From Wyeomyia smithii (lineage: Eukaryota; Arthropoda; Insecta; Diptera; Culicidae): a DNA stretch of 64,000 bases. The translations under genes and the position numbers were made by a program. Each line of letters opens with the position of its first letter. Positions within the stretch are counted from its first letter, which is position 1. This document shows, one piece after another, positions 21,950 to 34,100 of the stretch. A model generated the notes under the pieces. That model made no database searches. It had not been told where the DNA came from and saw only the letters and a program-made list of their open reading frames with translations. Where the stretch lies: assembly GCF_029784165.1 (NCBI RefSeq), contig NC_073696.1, positions 182,087,825 through 182,151,824 of the forward strand, in the 5' to 3' direction.

Positions 21950-22965
21950 GGCGTTGAAGCAAGAGAATCAATGCATCTAAATTTTACTCGTGCATCGCAA
22001 TAATCCCAATAATTCGCATGCCAAGTTGGCAGAATTGTTGAATGTGGCCAAATCAACCATTACCGACGTGATAAACAACGTAACGTGTTTGGAGAACAGC
22101 CAGGAAGACAGGAACAGGGGAAAATCGGAATCCGATGGTCGCAAAAACGACGAAAAGAGTGGCTAGCAGTTTCAAGCGGAATCCAAACCTTTCTCTCCGT
22201 GACGTCGCATGCAAGTTGGGAGTGTCAAGAACAACTGTAAATCGAACTAAAAAACGAACTGGACGGTTGAATTACAAAAAGGTGGTGATTCCAAATAATC
22301 AAAACAAGCCGGCTACACAACGATCGCGAAATCTGTACGTAAAGTTACTGATAAAGTTTGAGTGAGTGGTACAGGATGATGAAACTTACGCCAAGGCAGA
22401 CTTTAAACAGTTTCCTGGTCAGGAACATTATACGACAACTGGAAGAGTAGGTTAAGCTGTCAAAGTTTGCAAAGAAAAATCTCGTGTGGCAGGCGATCTG
22501 TTCAACATTTCATCGACATCATCGCGAAAGGTTCCGTCAACCAGGAAACTTATGTGCCGGAGTACACGAAAAAAAAACGTCCTCAGGCTTTTTCTCAGGC
22601 AACACAGTTGTTGCGTTTTGTTCTGGCCGGATTTGGCATCTTGCCATTACGGAAAAAAGACAATGGAGTGATATGCCGCGAACAACGTTCAGGTTGTACC
22701 GAAGGACATGAATCCTCCCAACATATCAGAGCTCAACTCTACAGAATGATACTGGGCTATTATAAAGCGGAACCTCAAGACATGAAAGACAGTTGTCCAC
22801 GAGATGCAGTTCAAGGCTAACTGGCGTTCTGCGACGATGGCAATTCAATGCTAACTGGCGGCGAAGTGATTGGTCACTTGGCTGTGGAAAGCCTGTACAA
22901 AACTTGATGAAAGAAGTCAAGAGAAAGGTCCGGCAATTCGCATTCGCTGAAAAGGAAGCTTGAGT
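21946..22965 (+). pseudogene. Tc1/mariner transposase with D-37-E spacing
   Basis: The start is readable as MKMALKQENQC at about 21946, followed by a helix-turn-helix block (HAKLAELLNVAKSTITDVI), a second HTH (LSLRDVACKLGVSRTTVNRT within the 22135-22365 frame), then DDETYAKADFKQF near 22376-22415 with the first catalytic Asp. The second catalytic Asp lies in FWPDLASCHYGKKTME at 22630. In the same frame a Glu codon at 22744 follows after exactly 37 residues, just before YWAIIKRNLKT. Several stops break it: TAA near 21978, TGA near 22363, TGA at 22669 (a Trp position) and TGA at 22747. It is a cut-and-paste transposase relic of the mosquito ITmD37E type. Confidence 0.85.
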
Positions 22966-24724
22966 CAATAATTTTTCGTTTATTCTGTACGAATTTAACT
23001 GGATGATTTGCTTTTTTTTTTTCAATAGAAAATGACCGATTTGAACACATTTTTGTTCAACAATTTGTCAACCGAGGAAAAACACAATGATTTTGCAAGT
23101 TTTAGGTTACATTTATGATAGAAGCGACTCGTGGAATCCCGGATTATTTGCGCGTGCAGCAAAACCCCTTTCTTGTAAATATCGCTTTCCGTTGGAGGCT
23201 TCGGTATATTCAAAAACAGTTCAACAGTCTCTTAGAAAGGCGTACCATTTATGAGGGGAGAGCAGGTATTAGCGTTTTGTGACAAAGTATGACAAGGAGG
23301 GAGTAGGTGTTGGTTTTTGAAACGATCGAATAATTTTGTGCTGAAGAAGTATATACTTAAACATGGCACAAAGCTTTGCAGCGAGATCTGTCAAAATCTG
23401 GTTATCCCTGGCATTCTGTAATATTCTGAAACAACCGTTTGCACTCCCGAACACACATAATAATCCTGTGTTTTTTACAGAGACATGAATGTTTTTATAC
23501 GTAACAGTTTGTGTTTTTGTATATTTTTGTCCGGGGGGTTGAGATTTTCTAAAAAAATGCCACGAGAGAATGGGAATATGGTTAATAAGTCAGACTCTTC
23601 GGTCGATGAAAGGTACTATTTTTTGGAGGAAATATGGGAGATTGTCTTAGTGTGGTCCCTTCTCACTGCTCGATTCCAACCCTAGTCTCATTCCCACATT
23701 TAAATCTAGCATACGTGCAGTAAAAATTGTCTCAATCTATTACTAAGCATAGTATATAAGCAACAATTGGATTATATGATCATCCCACATGTACGAATTC
23801 GGTCAAGTAGACGTCACCTAAAAACAAGTAAACAGACACAACGTTCATTCACTCCCCCAGCGTACCCTCGCAAGTTTCATAGCGATGTCTTCTTATGGCA
23901 ACATCAATTACTCAGCAGAGATGTCATAATTTATGTCCAAATCAATAAATAACCAAATAAGGAACACTGTAAATTACCAATTCTTTAAAATCCTCATATT
24001 GGATCGCCGATTTCTCGCCTGATCCGATGGCCAGCTTGCAGCGGGGTAATGAGTTTCAACGAGATGAGATTCCCTTTTATGTACCTTTCTGCCTGCGTCC
24101 TCGTTGTGGATTTTTTTTGTTCAGCTTGTGCAACTACAGTGTAATGCTCTTATCGGGTTTCTTCTTTTCCACGGTTAGGCACAAATGATATCACATTCTC
24201 CACCACCACCAGCGCGCAGCACCAGGCACCACTACCATTTGGTGCACGAAAATTGCAATTTTTCTTCGAGTAACTGCTTCCACACGGTGTCTTCCCCATC
24301 GACGGTCACTGCTTCCTTATGCACAGTTTGAAATTTGCATTCACTTATGAGCTATTCTTCGCTTGGGCAGCAGCTTGCAAAGGCATTTATTTACACACGT
24401 CGAGTTGTTTAATTTTTCATCATTATCATTAATTGCACCTAACAGTTTCACTTGTGTTCAGAGATTGTTGATTGTCAAACACCTTCGGAATAAAATTCAA
24501 TAATACTAACACATGGTCTCATTTAAATCTTCCTACTTGTGTCGTCGGCAGCGTTTTGGAACTGAATATATGCACTCAACCGATGACCTGAACGTTCTGA
24601 TAGCATAGGTGGAAAAAGGAAATTCCATCATTTGCAGATACTAGGTATTATCTGCTTCGTATGTTGAAAAGTAACGTTTGGTACTCGTATCACTTCGCGC
24701 TTCTCCCGAGCAGGAAATTGAACA
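22966..24724. other. Intron sequence, no gene recognised
   Basis: AT-rich to about 23990. From about 24000 composition becomes less AT-biased, with no identifiable repeat, which suggests retained host sequence. Short open frames at 23022-23213, 23269-23454, 23485-23685 and 23767-23952 lack support. Confidence 0.35.
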
Positions 24725-24940
24725 GTGAACGCGGTGGCCGGAGATGATGTGGGCTCACGGTTCACTGGCACGTCGGATGGCAGCGGAAGCACACGTAAAC
24801 AACTGCCCTATTACACCGGTGCCGATCCCATAATCAGACCGACCGAGCAACCGTTCGACCGGTTGCAAAGCAGCCCATCGATCAAACATAATTCCGGACA
24901 GAAGTTCCTGCACCTCTTTACCGGACAACCAAGCGAGTAA
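24725..24940 (+). other. Codon-like open stretch in a GC-rich island
   Basis: A 71-codon frame with no ATG (it opens with GTG after a TGA) has mostly G or C in third positions (gcg gtg gcc gga ... ctg cac ctc), unlike the surrounding DNA. It could be an exon of an unrecognised gene, a conserved regulatory block, or a 5' UTR island of an sdt promoter read from the other strand. No protein family is recognised and the splice context is unclear. Confidence 0.25.
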
Positions 24941-26795
24941 ATTATGCTATTACGCGCATGTCTTTGCGGAAAAGCGCACCTTGCCGTCCTGCCAGGTGTG
25001 TAACCTATAATAGACTAGATGGACAATCAGCAAGCGCTTCGTAGGCCCTACGGTTTCACCGCGATGCTAGTATGTATACATACAACTATAGAACAACTGT
25101 ACATTGATTGAACGCATGCTACCGGGAGTCAAATCATTTTGAAGATCACGAAGAAGTAAGCCGATAGTTGGTTATGTTTCGCAGCTGTGAGATGATTATC
25201 TCGCAGATTAACCATTCACTTGCAGACCAAATTACATTTGAGGGACGAATTAGCTCGTGCTATTGGAACCGGTTCAACTAATTTCGTCTGCCAGCACCGC
25301 TGTGCATGAGAAGCACAGTTCCTGCGCTGGCACTGAATACCTTGTAGCATCTCCGGAAGATGTCATCAGCCATTGAAAGCTGTATGTGTTGTTGAAATGT
25401 TATCCAGAACCAGTTACGGTTAGGAGGTTGAACACCCGTTGCAATTACCTCCGATGGCTTACTCGAAGGTTATTAAGTTTGAATCTACATTGTACCATAT
25501 TGCTAATTTATGGTTTAGTATCGTGCATTTGTGATTTGGACCAATGGATTGGTCGGTTGTCTTGATTCAAAAACAGAAATTTGGTGTAATATTCGCTAGG
25601 TATGCAGGGTTGGAAAAAGGCATTTTAAGGAATGAGACAAAAAGTTAGTAACCTCGATCTTCGTCTGTTCCAATGCATCGTAAATTCTTCTTGATTTAGG
25701 CTTCACACACAAAGCACTGTAAAAAGGGATTTACAGTTTTGTAAAATTTGGCAAATCCTGGGATTTATTTTTTGGAGTATTGTCTGTAAAAAAACAAATT
25801 GTTTTATTGCGATTGATGGGTTTTGAAATATTTTGGAGAATTATCAGTTCCCAGCTAGATTTATCCTGATACTAAGACTGCTTGTCTACTGGGAAAATTA
25901 AAACCTTGAAACGAATTTACCTATGCATAATTATATTGATAGCAGTTTCCTTGGCTTTGACGAGACAATGTCAAGCTCAAGACTTTTCCCAAAAAACAGT
26001 CAGTCCAACAGTCATTCGGTGCTGCAAACATTGTCGATTTCCTGCCCACAAGTGAAAACCAGGTGCGGGTCGAGTCGATGCGTTCAATGATATTCGCATC
26101 GAGTTGGAATGCACGAATCGTGCGCACGCAACCTGAGGGGCCCGGGCATGGATTCGGAAAATTGTAAGCGATAACACGCTACCAGCCATTAATTGGAGCT
26201 AACTGGCCAGTGTGGGTAAAATCGATTCCGCAAAATGTAGCCCAGTTTTTTGTGTGTTCTGTTTCGCTAATTCCATAATCAATTTTTGTGTACATACATA
26301 TACTCGAGCAAGCCGCCCGCCATATCATATTACACCATCATCGCGCGCGCAAAGCCATTTGCTGCACTTGGTAGATTCACTGCTTCACGGTTAGCTTAGC
26401 GTTTGTCCGCAGCAGTAGAGCGGTCGGCATAATGGTCGCTGTGCAGTTATGCTTTTATGGTGCTACTTTTTTCGCTGCCCACAGCATGACTAAATTTCTC
26501 TATGCTGAAACCGCAGTTTTATTTCACGTGGTTGTGATATCCATAGAATGTATACGTTTGAATGCAATCGAATTTTCGCAGTTTAACGTTGTGTAACGCT
26601 GCGACTACCACTGTCTAATGCTACACGGTGCATTCTAAATCCTTTTTTTTGCTTGAGACAGCCACAACAAACTCATACGCATATGACACCAGAAAGCCGA
26701 CTTTTTTGAAAACAAAATACGAGTGAAACACAATACTATTGTTGACAACATCTCCTTTCTCATACATTCAATCGTTCACGTGCACTGAAAGAAAG
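24941..26795. other. Intron sequence, mostly unique, no gene recognised
   Basis: Mixed-composition DNA continues to about 25450, then AT-rich. No repeat family of this window is represented here, which is unusual for this intron and again suggests retained host sequence. Minus-strand frames at 25921-26189 overlap one another and are not supported. Confidence 0.35.
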
Positions 26796-26830
26796 CCTGC
26801 AGTATTTAGCCTGAAGCTGAATACTGCAGG
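26796..26830. repeat. Near-perfect 15-bp-arm hairpin
   Basis: CCTGCAGTATTTAGC and GCTGAATACTGCAGG are inverted with a 5-base loop and one mismatch. It could be a cruciform, a hairpin RNA or the remnant of a small palindromic element. No polymerase III or terminator context is visible. Confidence 0.7.
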
Positions 26831-28690
26831 AATTTGTTGAATACTAACAATTTTCATAATTCAAACAAATCAACGTATATGTATGCACTTAGCACTGAAA
26901 AAAAAATTGTGAAGTAACCGACAACTCGCAACTAGGTGTTTATGAGTAAATCCGACCGTTCACTTTCATTCTTCTTCCAAGACTGACGGGCTAAGCGGAC
27001 GGAAAAAATGTACCTGCCTTAGCCACTGACCGTGGCGAGGAAGACGCACAGTGAAGCATAAAAGAAACCTTAAACCATCCGACCGAATAGTACGTTTTTT
27101 AGCTGTTTGCGTTTCAAGCCACACTATACCACCACGCCGCCGTCGAGCGGCGTATCTGTGTGTGACTGTTGGTTCAAAGTAATAAGGATACAGTGATGAA
27201 CATACGACATAATCCCGGGGGAAGCACCTGGGGAAGGGGGTGGTAAGAACTGGCATTCTGTGCGCACCTTGTCCTATTAAGAAAACAGACTTTAGAAAGA
27301 ATTGAGCAATGAAGGAGGATTCAAAGGTAGAAGAAGCCAAAAGGTACGTTAGTCAGAGCGTAACATTGAACCTAATATGTTGGGGTACACTTGAAATAAA
27401 AGTAACGCGCGAACTGGTGATAATTTGAAATGGTTTGCTTTGCTATAGTTACTACTCTGTCTGTTTCTCTGTGATCAGTCAACGATCAAACGTCTGCCTA
27501 CGAAACTCAGCAGGTTTTTTTCCCCAATTTTGGCTGAGAATCATTTGAGCTCTCTTATATATTGCTTAGGTAATATTTTGGACTGCAAAAACAGAGTAAT
27601 GCAGATGAATTTCTGCCTTATGCTATCGAGCATGTTCTTCTCGAAAGTTTTGTAATAAATTAGCACTTAGACTGATTTGGTGAGAAAAACTATTATGGGA
27701 ATTTTTCATGGGGCATGATACTACTACAATTTTGTATCAGTAGGTATTGTTTTCATTTCTCCCTAAGACTGAGCAGGTTTTTCTATAAATTTTGCGTTCT
27801 TCCCGAGTATCTTTGGATGAAAAATTGTCGATCCATGGCGAATGGTATACCCATACACACCACACAATCTGGAACAGCTCGGATATAAACAACCGGAATG
27901 AGCACCTTCTTGAAACACTTGACTTCTAACACAATAATGTAGATAACTAGCATCTGGTTGGCTTGCGGACTTCTGGGCATCATAACACCCGTACTCCAGC
28001 TCAGCTAGACGTTGCAGCAAGTAACCTTCAACACAGGATACTGAAGCTTTCAATGTTGTGTCAATACGGAAATACTTAGCAAATTTTGTCGCGTTTTGAC
28101 GAAATCGCATCTAACTGGGACAGTTGTTGTCAAGCCCGAAATCCGAAAGAAAAATCCGAGTCAAACTCTGCGAACACATTCGTACCTAGCCAGTGGTAAT
28201 GCAATTGCATCGAGTGTCGTTCAAAAACCACACCAATGACCTTGAGAAATTGATTAAAGAAAATGGACGCTTCACTGTCACTACCAATGAAACAAAATAT
28301 TATTGTTCGACCATGACAACTGAACTAAATTTCGACGAGCAACGGATTATCGAATGGCGATGAACGTTTTTGTTCTGCTTGCTCGTCGTTAGTTCGTAGC
28401 TGCGAACAATTCAGCACTAGAAACCTCTGGTTTCTAAGCTGTTGGTTCCTCGCTTCACACAACTGTATTCTCGTCAAACAATTTGCTCGAATGCAATGCT
28501 AATCAACACTCATTGAATTGGAATCGTTTAATTTACCTGCTTGTGGCTGCCTTAAGAAAATGAACCAGTAGCTTATTAAAGCTAGCTTGTAAAAATGGAC
28601 ATATCAACCAATTCTGTTTTCATCACGTGATAAAAATGATAGTGATAATGATCGTATCATAAAAATCCTCCAGCAATGCAGCTCATTTCA
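26831..28690. other. Intron sequence with unexplained open frames
   Basis: Minus-strand frames of 124 codons (26966-27340) and 115 codons (27763-28110) exist. The second is Cys/Tyr-rich and its codons look less random, but I recognise no family, and two overlapping frames are open over the same bases. Both are left as unassigned. Confidence 0.3.
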
Positions 28691-28696
28691 ACATTA

Positions 28697-28767
28697 TGTT
28701 ATGTTATTATGAGATGTGACTTAAAATTTAATTTTTTGTTATGTTATTATGAGATGTGACTTAAAAT
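28697..28767 (+). repeat. 31-bp exact direct duplication
   Basis: TGTTATGTTATTATGAGATG and the 11 bases after it are identical at 28697-28727 and 28737-28767 (offset 40). The pair sits immediately to the left of a large foldback element. Confidence 0.85.
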
Positions 28768-28796
28768 ATTTGGAAAACATAATATAAAAAAAATGA

Positions 28797-29152
28797 TTTT
28801 TCCGAAAATAATTGTTATGTCACTAGTGTATGCAAATGCCAAGTTTTTTTTAACAAAATTAGCAACATTCTTTGACGTTTTTCCAATGCTTGAATTCTGA
28901 AAAGGAAATGTCAGCTCAGAAACAGATACCCTTTTTTATTTTTTTTAATTAGGACATACGGAGGTATTTTGGTATGGATTAGGTACTTCCGTATGGACAA
29001 AATTAAAAAAAAAACAAGGATATCTATCTCTGAGCTGACATTATCTTTTCAGAATCCAAGCATTGGAAAAACGTCAAAGAATGTTGCTTATTTTGTTAAA
29101 AAAAAACTTGGCATTTGCATACACTAGTGACATAACAACTATTTTCGGAAAA
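28797..29152. mobile_element. Foldback element with 169-bp inverted arms
   Basis: The left arm 28797-28965 and right arm 28984-29152 are reverse complements with only scattered mismatches, separated by an 18-base loop. Matching blocks run in mirrored order: ttttccgaaaata, cactagtgtatgcaaatgccaag, aacattctttgacgtttttcc, ctgagctgacat/atgtcagctcag, tccgtatg/catacgga. There is no coding sequence. The structure is that of a foldback or long-arm MITE. Transcripts from either strand would form a long hairpin. Confidence 0.9.
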
Positions 29153-30478
29153 AAAAACAATTTTTTGAGAAAAAAAAACATGATAAAACGCCGAAAAACA
29201 AAAAAAAACTAATTTTTTCACCCACGCCCAAGTCTTTAAGAGACTGCAAGAACCTAGTGAAACCACCTGGGGAAGCTAGTACTAATCTCCGTCTTCCAAG
29301 TGAAGACTGTTGTTTTTGCAGCTTTTTGAAGCTTTTCGAGAAATTTTATTTTGAAAAAGTGCATTTTTTTATCTAAAATGTCCTAAACCCTATGAAAAAG
29401 TCGAAAATTTTCCCAAGGTATGTTCGGCCGAATGATGTATTTTTCAAATATGCAAAAATGTTTAGAACATAGTTGGCCTCTAAAATCACTTCGGAAATAG
29501 TTATTTCAGGATGTCTGTGTATAAAACTACCTGTATGTGGTCGATTTTCAAGAGATAGAACCAAAGTGTCTTCAGCAAAGTTTTTCTACATAAGATTGTC
29601 TACAACTTTGCTGAAGACTTCGTTTTGATTTGATAAGTAAATAAAAAAATAAAATTTTTATCTCACTTTTAGGTGAATTAATCGAAAATTCATTTACATC
29701 AAAAGATGCCCCTTAACATCTACAAAAACTTTGTCGAATACACTGTAGCATTTAAATGTCATTTTTATAGACAAAAGGCTGACGATCACGTTTTTCGCGT
29801 TTTAAACCACTGTGCAGTGGTCTAGGCTCAAAAAATCATAATCGTTTAGATGTGACTGTGAAAAATTTATTTCAGATACTCAATGTCTTCAGCAAAATTG
29901 TTTCATAGAACAAGGCCTTACTGTTGGCATTTTTGCTTTTCGATCAATCCACCTAACAGTTAGAAAACATATTTTTTTTCTAATTTTTAATATAACAGTT
30001 TGCTTGCTTTTCAGCGAAATTGTGGAAAAATTTAAAAGAAAAGCAATTGCTGAATACTGCGATGTCCTATCTGTACATTCGGCACGACAAAATAGCGTTT
30101 TTTGTGGAACACTCCTTAAAATCAGTTGTTTCTTTATAATTTTGTCTGAAATGGTTGAAACAGTTCAAAAAGCTCTAAGATTTTATTCATTCAACTAAGC
30201 TTCTCTCACGACTTTGTGAAACTTATTGTTTTGAAAATCACAGAAAAAACAGTTAGAGACGAAAAATTGATTTTAAGGTGGAGTGTTCAACAAATAACTC
30301 TGTTTTGTAGTGTCCATCGTTCCACCAATTGTAAATGTCATGAAATATAATGCTTATGAATGTGTAGAAACTATTTTGGCAGTTTTTCATTAAATGTTGG
30401 TTGAGAAACGTGCTTTACAATAAGTATTCCGTCATTTTATATCACTTTTTTTGTAATTTACGACCTTCAAAAGGGCAT
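29153..30478. other. AT-rich repeat-like sequence with small hairpins
   Basis: A perfect 14-bp inverted pair TCTTCAGCAAAGTT / AACTTTGCTGAAGA lies at 29569-29582 and 29604-29617, and a palindromic 'accactgtgcagtggt' at about 29806-29821. The style resembles dispersed non-coding mosquito repeats, but no second copy is in the window. No genes seen. Confidence 0.45.
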
Positions 30479-30641
30479 TACACTAAGGTCGCTTTCTACG
30501 CGGTTTTTTTAGGCGGGTTTTTTACGCGGCTTTTTCTACGCGGATTCCGGAATTTACGCGTTTTTTTTACGCGGATTCCGGAATTTACGCGTTTTGTTTT
30601 ACGCGGCACGTATCCCCCGCGTAAAAAGCAACTTTAGTGTA
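30479..30641. repeat. MITE family G, complete copy
   Basis: TACACTAAGGTCGCTTTCTA at the left and AAAAAGCAACTTTAGTGTA at the right form terminal inverted repeats. The interior repeats 'tttacgcg' and 'acgcggattccggaatttacgcg' (twice). Related copies are at 52877-52965 and 54505-55779. The length is 163 bp and it has no coding capacity. Confidence 0.85.
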
Positions 30642-30824
30642 CTTAAAAATGTACCGTACAACGATTTTGAAAATTTTGACCAGAGATTCTGTGCGTCATA
30701 ACGAATCGAATGGTGTACTCAGATCCTTTGGTGCATTTTTTATAATAACGATCTGTGGAAGCACCGTGCAAATGCTTATAGGCCGGTTACCCTCATTCCT
30801 ACGACAATCTATTGGGAAATTGTC

Positions 30825-30930
30825 TAGGGGCCGCCCACATTCCACATGGACAGATTGTTATTTTAGACCCCCCGTCCCCCTCCGTGGACAACCGTGGACA
30901 TTATTAAAACCACTTCCCTCCCCCTTTTAC
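30825..30930. repeat. MITE family I, partial copy
   Basis: Begins TAGGGGCCGCCCACATTCCA and carries 'tggacagattgtt...gaccccccgtccccctccgtggac', matching the left two thirds of the complete copies at 53201-53369 and 54071-54229. The right terminal repeat is missing. Confidence 0.7.
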
Positions 30931-31395
30931 AAAGATAAATGTAAAAGCGTGTGGTTCCGTGGTTTATTTACTATTCATTCTCAAATGGAAACCGATTATC
31001 CTTTCAAAAATATAGATGCATGATCTGATGTTTTGCTGAAAATAATCGGAAGCGTTAAAAAACAGAACATTTTTATTCAACTGAAGCTTTCCTAAAAGCT
31101 AGAAAAACCAGGAGCAGAATAATCCAAAAATGCGCCCTTAAATAAAAAGCATAAAAGGACAGAGCAAAAATTTATTCCGAATTTAGCTGAAAGTGGCTCT
31201 ATACATGGATGAAACTGGTTCTAAATTCAGCTACGGCTTAGTTGACAGTATTTCAAAGATTAACAACAAAGTTTATGATAAATGATTACAAATTATTCTA
31301 GAAAATCTAAAAGTACCTCTGCTAACGAGAGCAAACAAAACAAACCTGAATTAATCCACCCAGCCCAGCCTTTCTTATTCGAATTTATTGTCTTT
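30931..31395. other. Intron sequence, nothing recognised
   Basis: AT-rich spacer; the 128-codon frame 30637-31023 overlaps the MITE and is not supported. Confidence 0.35.
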
Positions 31396-32800
31396 TAAAA
31401 TAGATTTACACGAACTCTTCGATTATTAGACAAAAAAATACACCTTGATGATATCTGCTGGGTTTGTTTTCCACTCTAAATAACAAATTTTTGGTAGCCA
31501 ACAGCACAACCATACCGAACATTTGAAACATAACATTCACACACAAATGAGCATACATTAACACATACACATGAAAATGATATGACATAAATATGTTTCA
31601 AATACATGACGCGATTTTTTTTGTTACTTGTGAGTTTGTTATTTGTAAGATTGAGAGACAGCCCGTAGTTATGTTCAAATAATATAATAATTGTGGTTTT
31701 CACAATAACGGTTGTCATAAAAGTTCGATTATAATCAAATGAAAGGGCAGCCAAGCCTTTCATTTGACAGTAAGATTGTTGAAATTAGTTCAGCATTAGT
31801 TCTTTGGGAAAACGAGTGAATTTGAATAGTCATCGGAACACGTTTCTTTTCACAACTTTCGAACCACATGTTTAATCATTATGAAGTTTATTAGTTGATT
31901 CTTAAATAGCCCTTTAATTTGGAACCTATTTTGAGCAATTGGGTTGCGTAACTTCTGAGAAAATAAAGTTTTGTGGATTTTGACATTTTGATACATTACA
32001 GACAAAGTTACAGTCCGATTACAATTGAACTCAATAGGGCATTCTAAGGCAGCTAGACCTTTCATTATCAACTAGTTTTGTGGAAATCGGTTCAGCCATT
32101 TCTGAGAAAAGTGAGTGAGTATAGGTGGTCTTCGGAATATGTTTCTTTTCATAGCTGGATTCCGCAGTTTTAAACAAAACAGGCAAAGTAAGAGTCCGAT
32201 TGCAAGAAAAAAAACAATAGGGTCTTATGAAGCAAAAAGACCTTCCATGAGACACTAATTTTGTGAAAATTGGTCTAGTCATCTCTGAGAAACTTGAATG
32301 AGATCAAATAGTCTCCAGAACATGTTTCTTTCCATAACTTTTGAACCACATGTTCAATCATTTTAAAATTTAAAACTTAAAGGTTTTTTAGGCAGCCCGT
32401 TCATTTGAAACCATTTTGTTCAAATAGGTTCAGTAGTTTAATTTGCAATCAATTATATGAAAATCTGTGCAGCCATATCTGAGGAAATCGAGTGAGATTG
32501 AAAGAGCGTTACACACACACATACCCACAGACACATACACACACACGCACACACACGCATACACACATGCATACACACACGCATACACGCACGTACACAC
32601 ACACACACACACGCAAACACACAGACACACAGACACACACGCAAACACACAGACACACATACATACACACATACACACACACACACTCAGAAAATGCTCA
32701 GCTCGTCGAACTGAAACGAATGATATACGACATTCGGCCTTTTGGAGCACTTTTATACCTTTGGCAGTGATTGCTATACCTTTCTAGGAGAAAGGCGGAA
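31396..32800 (+). repeat. Long non-coding repeat family D, copy 2
   Basis: Follows the same block order as 8635-9666: 'agatttacac(g/a)aactcttc', 'ggtagccaacag', 'taccgaacat', several 'ccgattacaa...cagctagacctttca' sub-repeats, an expanded CA tract, 'gctcagctcgtcgaactga', and a terminal hairpin 'cctttctaggagaaagg' near 32780-32796. A further related piece follows at about 32815-33030. The clear start and the 3' hairpin leave a Helitron-like or other non-autonomous DNA element possible, but I see no proof of class. Confidence 0.8.
32511..32690. repeat. (CA)n microsatellite, about 180 bp
   Basis: Imperfect ACAC/ACGC/ATAC repeat within repeat D. It opens Cys/Val-rich and His/Thr-rich frames on both strands (32430-32787), which are not genes. 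Confidence 0.9.
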
Positions 32801-33971
32801 AGGCAAAAGCATTTATTTTTATATTATTGAACCACATGTCATTAAAAAACTCATCAGTTGATAGTTTCGAAGACAGCCCGTTCATTTGTTACAGGTTTTT
32901 TTCCAATCGGTTGTGTAGTTTCTGAGATAACGAAATTTAGTGATTTTCACATTTTGGTACATAACAGACAACGTTACAGTCCGATTACGATAAAATTAAA
33001 TAGAGTTATATGAGCCAATTAGACTTTTCATTTGCAACTACAGTTATGATTTTAATCGACAGCTAAAACATTGCCCAAAACTTTCCTTTAACAACGATCA
33101 TTATAATATTAAACTTGTTAAAACTGTGAACGTTCAACCAATAACAATCTTGCTTCTTCTTTGTAGCTGCAACGAGCAGCTAGAGCGTTGCGGTGTATAT
33201 TTCCGACTAGCATCACATCAAATGCTTTTTATCTTATTGCCACTGAACGGTTTTTGAACACTAATTTTTTGAAATATACACAGTTTTACCGAGTTGTGAT
33301 GAACATTCCTATTGCGCATCTGTAGCGAAATCTGATTACAGTTTCAATTTGATAAACCGTTAGCTTCGTTACGTGGCGTGATGAATTTCTATTCTTAATG
33401 AAATGTTTTCTAGAACGGATTCAGCATTTTTATAACTGAAGAGTTTGATGAATAATAATCTACGTAGTCCCACATTTACCATGCGGTCGTGTCGTGAATA
33501 CCACCCTCTATTTTTTAAATAGTTTTTAGTAAAATTTACGTTTAATTCCAATTTGATAAAACAAACGCAAGGTTGCGGAAAAGTTGTATTGAGTATTAAA
33601 AAAAAATTGCAGTCGTGACTTAACACACAACTGTTTTAATTTTTTTAATATATCATAATTAAACAAGTTGGTTAATCAAATTGAAACAATTATTGAATGG
33701 TCTATCTCATAGATATCATATCATATTAAAGTAGTCGTATGGATTGGAAAAGTCATGAGCTCAAGTGTGTAAGCTCCAGTAGCGAAATATTAATGCAGTA
33801 TTTGTAGCCTACTCCTGATTATACTTTCAATATTGAAGTTCATAAAATTGATTGTTTTATACCATATGACTCACGCAAATTAACAAAGCTTAGCTCAGGT
33901 ACTAACATTTCGCTGTCTAAACTTAACCTTTCTGTTCATTGGACACATACTTTGCATCCAATTATTAGTAC
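32801..33971. other. Tail of repeat D and unassigned intron sequence
   Basis: To about 33030 there are blocks shared with repeat D. The rest is AT-rich without recognisable genes or repeats; the frame at 33369-33626 (minus) has no support. Confidence 0.4.
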
Positions 33972-34100
33972 ACCGGATGATTGCGAGGATAGCGCTACGA
34001 TCCTTTTGATAATGACAGTCTCCCCAAGCAGGGATTCGAACATACGACAACTAGTTTGTTAGAACAGCATCGTACCTTGAGGTCAGCTAGGAGGCGATCA
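33972..34100 (-). repeat. tRNA-derived SINE family C, copy 2, 3'-truncated
   Basis: On the minus strand it reads CTCCTAGCTGACCTCAAGGT, the A-box region, then the B-box region TATGTTCGAATCCCTG, then 'aggatcgtagcgctatcctcgcaatcatcc', matching the copies at 6291 and 51101. The body is cut off soon after. Confidence 0.78.

Noticed and set aside
24725..24940. Confident protein-coding gene starting with GTG
   Set aside because: GTG starts are not expected in insect nuclear genes and there is no ATG; reported only as a composition anomaly.
26966..27340. 124-codon minus-strand frame
   Set aside because: No family resemblance, no splice sites that fit sdt phases, and several shorter frames overlap; kept only as unassigned.
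27763..28110. 115-codon Cys/Tyr-rich minus frame
   Set aside because: Looked like a small secreted or zinc-binding protein, but Cys spacing fits no family I know and a second frame is open over the same bases.
32430..32787. Cys-rich 'secreted peptide' frames
   Set aside because: Translation of a (CA)n microsatellite; TGTGTG reads as Cys-Val.
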